Below are positions 54,529 through 58,931 of a stretch of DNA of 58,931 nt, in pieces. Below the pieces are notes generated by a model. That model worked only from the letters and a program-made list of their open reading frames with translations. It was not told the origin of the DNA and made no database searches. A program made the position numbers and the translations under genes. Source of the DNA: JAGNGI01 sp035448825 (GTDB lineage Bacteria > Fidelibacterota > UBA2242); the NCBI GenBank assembly GCA_035448825.1, contig DAOTJS010000015.1, positions 1 through 58,931 of the forward strand, written 5' to 3'. Position 1 is the first letter of the stretch; each line of letters begins with the position of its first letter.

Positions 54529-55955
54529 GGTATTGCAATGACAATAATCATTTGGAGAAGTATAAAGTAGGGGCAGATGATAACTTGAATAAATATCGTC
54601 ACTTAATAATTTATTGCATAATTATAATAATCTTGATAGGATGTGCTACACAAATGAATTCAGATAAAGAAATGTTATTAAAAGAACTTGAATTTGCTCT
54701 AAAAAATGAATTTTTAGATGTCTGGTATCCGGCGGCTCTCGATACAGTTTATGGTGGTTTTCTGAGTGACTTTACGTTTGACTGGCGGCCTGAAGGGCAA
54801 CAGAATAAGATGATTGTAACCCAGAGTCGGCAAGTCTGGACGGCTTCGCGGGCCGCAATGTTTTATCAAGATGATAAATATCGCAAAATTGCCGAACATG
54901 GATTTAAATTTCTAAAAGATAAAATGTGGGATAAGACCTATGGCGGTTTTTATCAATTGCGGGATCGCCAGGGAAATTTAATTCCTTATGGAGATGGTCT
55001 TCATAAAGTAGCTTATGGTAATGCTTTCGCAATCTATGCGCTAGCTACTTATTATGAAGCTTTTGGCGATACTTCTGCTCTTGATCTGGCGCGCCAAACT
55101 TTTGCCTGGCTCGAAAAATATAATCATGATCCCCAGTCCAAAGGCTACGTTGATGCCACCAATCTGGACGGTTCCTGGATAATGTGGCATCCGACTGGTA
55201 AAACCAATCGCGATATAACCGAGACGGTTTTGAAGGACTATAATTCTTCAATTCACCTGCTGGAGGCATTTACTCAGCTCTACAAAGTATGGCCGGATAG
55301 TCTCGTGCGCGAACGCCTACTGGAAATGCTGACTCTGGTCAGGGACACTTTTGTCAATAAAAAAGGTTATCTGAATATGTATTTTACGAGAGACTGGCAA
55401 CCACTATCGGTGTATGACTTTTCCGCCGAGCCGCAGGAAGCCGACTATTTTTTTGATCATGTTTCTTTCGGTCATGACGTCGAGACTGCCTATTTGCTTT
55501 TGGAAGCGGAACATATTCTCGGTAAAAAATCCTATTCGGTAACTTTGCCAGTTGCCAGAGCGCTGGTTGACCATGCTCTCGAGAACGGCTGGGATCAAGA
55601 CAATGGCGGATTATATTATCAGGGCTACTACTTCGACGGTTCGGATACGATTACGATTTTTGATGATACCAAAGAATGGTGGGTTCAGGCCGAAGCCTTG
55701 AATGCCTTTTTGTTGATGGCTAAACTTTTTCCCCAAGATAAGAAATACTATGAAGCCTTCCGGAAACAATGGGAGTACATTCAGCGCTACCTTATTGACC
55801 ACCAACACGGCGGTTGGTATTCCAAGGGTCTGGATAAAAGTCCCGAACGTGAGAAAGGTCCCAAAGGATACGACTGGAAAGTCAATTATCATGAGACCCG
55901 CGCTTTGATAAACTGCATCCAGATGTTAAAAGATGAACACGAACTATTGAAGTGA
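54525..55955 (+). CDS. AGE-family epimerase (cellobiose 2-epimerase-like), predicted lipoprotein
   Basis: (Alpha/alpha)6-barrel epimerase of the N-acylglucosamine 2-epimerase/cellobiose 2-epimerase family. Motifs: TQSRQVWTASRAAMFY, YGGFYQLRDRQGN, VAYGNAFAIYAL, DHVSFGHDVETAYLL, KEWWVQAEALNAFLL, HGGWYSKG, and NYHETRALINC, which hold the family's paired histidines. There is no good ATG: frames begin with TTG at 54525 (overlapping the GH5 stop) or TTG 54585; the second gives a compact lipoprotein signal with lipobox LIGC. A nearby ATG at 54538 is in another frame and stops after ten codons. A lipoprotein location is unusual because known cellobiose and mannobiose 2-epimerases are cytoplasmic. Confidence 0.82.
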   Translation: MRYCNDNNHLEKYKVGADDNLNKYRHLIIYCIIIIILIGCATQMNSDKEMLLKELEFALKNEFLDVWYPAALDTVYGGFLSDFTFDWRPEGQQNKMIVTQSRQVWTASRAAMFYQDDKYRKIAEHGFKFLKDKMWDKTYGGFYQLRDRQGNLIPYGDGLHKVAYGNAFAIYALATYYEAFGDTSALDLARQTFAWLEKYNHDPQSKGYVDATNLDGSWIMWHPTGKTNRDITETVLKDYNSSIHLLEAFTQLYKVWPDSLVRERLLEMLTLVRDTFVNKKGYLNMYFTRDWQPLSVYDFSAEPQEADYFFDHVSFGHDVETAYLLLEAEHILGKKSYSVTLPVARALVDHALENGWDQDNGGLYYQGYYFDGSDTITIFDDTKEWWVQAEALNAFLLMAKLFPQDKKYYEAFRKQWEYIQRYLIDHQHGGWYSKGLDKSPEREKGPKGYDWKVNYHETRALINCIQMLKDEHELLK

Positions 55956-56061
55956 ATTAATCTATGAAATAGAAATAATTTTTATTGAAAATGTTACCTT
56001 GCATTATGGGTAAAATGTTGGTATTTCATTAACGATTAAATAAGAAAGTGAGCCGCTAGAA

Positions 56062-58191
56062 ATGAAGGCCAAGAAATTAATTTTATCCAATTTGTTCTTA
56101 TTTTTTTTATTAATGAACGTGTCAGAAGCTCAATGGACTCGGATCGAAGGACTTTATGGTGGAAAAATTCGGGATATAATAGTTGATAAACCAAGAATGT
56201 ATGCGATGGCAAACAACTACCTTTATAGATCAGATAACATGGGATTGACGTGGGAAAATACTTGTTTTGATGTTAGTAAGTGTGGTGGAATTATGGTTAA
56301 TGATTCCAATGTTTTTGCTTGGCGCATAATTGTAACTGGAAACGATGGTTATTTAGCCCACTCATCGGATTATGGCAAAACCTGGGAAGAACTACATGGG
56401 ATTTTAGATTCCGTAGGTGTCCGTTCTATCAATATGAAAAATTCGAAATTGTACGTTGGCACTTCTTCTGCAGGCTTATTCACTTCGGACGATAATGGCA
56501 GTACTTGGTCACGGTGCGATAATCTGCCCGATTGTTGGTTGATATTAAAAATATTTTTTACAGATAGCAGTATTTTTCTGGTTACTGGAGATGGTGTATT
56601 TCGATCAAGTGATGAGGGTTTATCCTGGGATTATCTTACTAATATATCCGGTTATGTAACATGTATTGCATTTAACGGAGAATCTTTACTAATTCAATCA
56701 GGATCGGAATTTTACATATCTCAAGATAATGGAGATTCATGGACTATGCTTCCTCATTCGTATGTAATAGATAGTTATAGTGATGCAAGCAAAATAATTT
56801 ATCTTGATTCGACGATCTATTACTCAAATCCTTTATTATATTGCTCTCTGGATAATGGAAATAATTGGGAACGAATAGATTTACCAACTACTCGGCCTGG
56901 TGATAATACAGTATGGGATATGGCATATGATAGTACATACATATATTTCGCGACCGACGAAGGAATTTTTTATACTGAAATTCATAGTAATACTTTTAAT
57001 TCAGTGTCAGTAAATGGAATAACTGAAAGGGGGGTCGGGTATATTGAATTTTGTGGTGAGAATATAATCACATCTCATGGGAAAGTGTCTGGTTCTACGT
57101 ATTACGATCCTAATATTTATTCGGAACGTGATAATTTATGGTACCCAATGACGGTGGATAGTCTTAATTACATATCTACTTTTACTACAATTAATGATTC
57201 TGTAATTATTGTATCTACTGGTAATGTATTTATTTCTAATGCCGATGGACTAATTTGGAATAAAGTATGTAGTGATATTAAGATAAAGGATATCAAATCA
57301 TTAGGTACAGATTTATTTGCTATCGTTGATACATTATCTAATCAATTTTTCAATAATATATTTCGATCTAGGGATATGGGACGAACGTGGGAGGGATTAT
57401 CACTTGATGAAAATTATGGCACTTATAAAGATATTATTATTGATGAACAAAATATTTATATATTAAAATCTATTGATAACAGGATTAAAATAATTTTTTC
57501 AAAAGATGCCGGTAAAACCTGGGACTCTTGTTATGGGGTGTCTTCTATAATCAATTCAGTTGCCACAATAGATACAGTAATTTATATTGGTACAAAATCT
57601 GATTCGAGTAGTAGAAATGGATTATTTAAGTCAACAGATGGTTGTCAAACCTGGGAGAATATTTTTTCCGAAGAGAGTGTCATTTCAGTTGCCAAAAAAG
57701 ATAAAAACCTGATATTTGCCACTAGCCAAAAAATTTATAAGATAGACTGCACAAACTCTGAAATTGAAGAGATTAGTCCGGGATGCATGGGCAGTATTTA
57801 TCAACTTAAAATTCATAATAGCTATTTATATGCTGGTACATCTACAGGTTTATGGCGCAGGCCATTGAAAGATTTTATTGTAAAAAATATCGAAGATAGT
57901 CATCGGATTATATCAAGCTATAATCTTTCTCAAAATTATCCCAATCCCTTCAATCCAATAACGACTATTACCTATCAAATACCGGAAGAAAGCAATGTCT
58001 GTTTACGTATATATGATATCCTTGGTCGGGAAGTGTTGCTTTTGGCTGATGAGGTCAAGCAAGTCGGACGTTATTCTTCGACTTTTGATGGTAGTGAACT
58101 GCCCAGTGGAGTTTACTTTGCTCGCTTAGATGCTCAACCGTTAAAGGGGAAAGCGTTTTCTAAAACTATAAAGATGGTATTAGTGAAGTAG
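56062..58191 (+). CDS. Asp-box (BNR) repeat protein with sorting domain
   Basis: Secreted 709-residue beta-propeller-type protein. Signal peptide to ~24 (LFFLLMNVSEAQ). At least nine Asp-box repeats of the form S-x-D-x-G-x-T-W are visible (SSDYGKTW, SDDNGSTW, SSDEGLSW, SQDNGDSW, SRDMGRTW, SKDAGKTW, STDGCQTW), as in sialidase-like and Ycf48/Vps10-type propellers. The C-terminus is a sorting domain beginning QNYPNPFNPIT. None of the catalytic residues of sialidases can be recognised. Codon use is more AT-rich than in the neighbouring enzymes. Role unknown; a surface adhesion or binding function is possible. Confidence 0.82.
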   Translation: MKAKKLILSNLFLFFLLMNVSEAQWTRIEGLYGGKIRDIIVDKPRMYAMANNYLYRSDNMGLTWENTCFDVSKCGGIMVNDSNVFAWRIIVTGNDGYLAHSSDYGKTWEELHGILDSVGVRSINMKNSKLYVGTSSAGLFTSDDNGSTWSRCDNLPDCWLILKIFFTDSSIFLVTGDGVFRSSDEGLSWDYLTNISGYVTCIAFNGESLLIQSGSEFYISQDNGDSWTMLPHSYVIDSYSDASKIIYLDSTIYYSNPLLYCSLDNGNNWERIDLPTTRPGDNTVWDMAYDSTYIYFATDEGIFYTEIHSNTFNSVSVNGITERGVGYIEFCGENIITSHGKVSGSTYYDPNIYSERDNLWYPMTVDSLNYISTFTTINDSVIIVSTGNVFISNADGLIWNKVCSDIKIKDIKSLGTDLFAIVDTLSNQFFNNIFRSRDMGRTWEGLSLDENYGTYKDIIIDEQNIYILKSIDNRIKIIFSKDAGKTWDSCYGVSSIINSVATIDTVIYIGTKSDSSSRNGLFKSTDGCQTWENIFSEESVISVAKKDKNLIFATSQKIYKIDCTNSEIEEISPGCMGSIYQLKIHNSYLYAGTSTGLWRRPLKDFIVKNIEDSHRIISSYNLSQNYPNPFNPITTITYQIPEESNVCLRIYDILGREVLLLADEVKQVGRYSSTFDGSELPSGVYFARLDAQPLKGKAFSKTIKMVLVK

Positions 58192-58195
58192 AAAA

Positions 58196-58931
58196 GTGAC
58201 AGTTAGAATATTTTTAGTTGTGTTAATAATTTTTTTTAGTAGTTGCAATCTATTTGGACCGGAAGATGACCTGCGGATAAGATTTGAGGACTCTTCCTGT
58301 ACAGAGGTCTGGCTGAGAGTAGAAGGCAATAGAGATAGTGATATGACACTATATCGTGATGATAAAGAGGTAAAGACTTTCTATTTCAGGAGAGATACGA
58401 CCATTATTGATGAATTTCTTGAGCCAAATACTGAATATAGTTACCAGATATTTGGCAAGAATTATGATAAATCCAGTAATAAAGTGACAGCGGTTACGAT
58501 GGACACGACGAGTCATAAATTTATATTTCAGAGATTTACATTAGGGGATGGAACAGGTTCGAGTCTTTTATATGATGTAGCGATCATCAATGATACGCTG
58601 GCGTATTCGGTAGGGGAGATATATCAGGATTACACGAAGGATTACCAGATATACAACGCAGCGAAGTGGAATGGAAAGACATGGGAGTTGATGAGAATAC
58701 CATCACGTGTGTGCGGAAGTGATGAATATTGCGTGAGGAAGTTAAGTACCATTTTTGTATTCAATCAAAACGATATATGGTTTAGTGATGGAGGAGAGAT
58801 GATACATTGGGATGGAACAAGTTATACTAATGATTGCTCAATGAATCCTTGGCTTACAGGGGCTATCAATAAGCTATGGGGTAGTTCGAGTAATGATTTA
58901 TACGCAGTAGGTAACAATGGATTGATCGCGC
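58196..58931 (+). CDS. Lipoprotein with propeller-like repeats (3' truncated)
   Basis: Read directly from the sequence: a GTG at 58196, four bases after the preceding stop, opens a frame that stays open to the end of the window (at least 245 codons). The N-terminus MTVRIFLVVLIIFFSSCNLFG is a lipoprotein signal with Cys17. A fibronectin-like segment (TEVWLRVEGNRDSDMTLYRD, EPNTEYSYQIFG) is followed by a repeat region with W-rich blades (AAKWNGKTWELMRIP, NDIWFSDGGEMIHWDG, GSSSNDLYAVGNNGLIA) typical of surface propeller proteins in this bacterial group. Probably co-transcribed with the Asp-box gene. Function unknown. Confidence 0.75.
   Translation, partial: MTVRIFLVVLIIFFSSCNLFGPEDDLRIRFEDSSCTEVWLRVEGNRDSDMTLYRDDKEVKTFYFRRDTTIIDEFLEPNTEYSYQIFGKNYDKSSNKVTAVTMDTTSHKFIFQRFTLGDGTGSSLLYDVAIINDTLAYSVGEIYQDYTKDYQIYNAAKWNGKTWELMRIPSRVCGSDEYCVRKLSTIFVFNQNDIWFSDGGEMIHWDGTSYTNDCSMNPWLTGAINKLWGSSSNDLYAVGNNGLIA

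Overview
The window (58.9 kb) is a dense hemicellulose-utilisation region from a Gram-negative bacterium of the Bacteroidetes-Ignavibacteria-Calditrichota-KSB1 assemblage. I base this on eight secreted proteins ending in the C-terminal sorting-type domain with the QNYPNPFNP signature (type IX secretion-like), TonB-dependent receptors with an N-terminal carboxypeptidase-regulatory-like domain, and outer-membrane-type lipoproteins. No SusD homologue is seen, which argues against a typical Bacteroidales PUL. The exact phylum cannot be fixed from this sequence. I see no rRNA, tRNA, CRISPR, transposase or phage genes.

Region 1 (1-15000): end of a secreted protein and a strong terminator, then a forward cluster of GH2, GH43+CBM6, GH10, GH30, CE15 glucuronoyl esterase and a beta-helix protein. 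It carries decay scars: the GH30 gene has an in-frame TAG, the CE15 gene has an in-frame TAA before its fibronectin-like and sorting domains, and two copies of a sialate O-acetylesterase N-terminal fragment lie after the GH43 and GH10 genes. One copy is fused in frame to a GH30 tail.

Region 2 (15000-20050): a consensus sigma70 promoter with a LacI-type operator in its spacer drives a TonB receptor and a secreted beta-helix protein, closed by a hairpin. Region 3 (20200-29570): a double-parvulin lipoprotein, a membrane aminopropyltransferase-like protein, GH9, and GH10 with two binding modules. Region 4 (29800-38713): tandem palindromes, a LacI regulator on the minus strand, and a divergent operon of GH115 alpha-glucuronidase, GH43, a uroporphyrinogen-decarboxylase-like protein and GH105.

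Region 5 (38714-43100): an operator-controlled xylA-xylB-aldose epimerase operon with a terminator. Region 6 (43200-50340): a second LacI regulator overlapping a second TonB receptor, followed by a second member of the same beta-helix family, then a terminator. Region 7 (50370-58931): GH5, a putative new glycosidase, a GH5 lipoprotein, an AGE-family epimerase lipoprotein, an Asp-box protein with sorting domain, and a lipoprotein cut by the window end.

Together the genes suggest a full glucuronoarabinoxylan route. Surface or secreted GH10, GH30 and CE15 open the polymer; GH115, GH43, GH105 and GH2 trim side chains; TonB receptors import oligomers; mutarotase, xylose isomerase and xylulokinase feed xylose to the pentose phosphate pathway. 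Three near-identical palindromes, TTGAAACGRTTCAA-like, upstream of receptor 1, GH115 and xylA point to a shared LacI-family regulon. The most interesting candidate system is the repeated pairing of a TonB receptor with a sorting-domain beta-helix protein, which may replace SusD as the surface glycan-capture partner.
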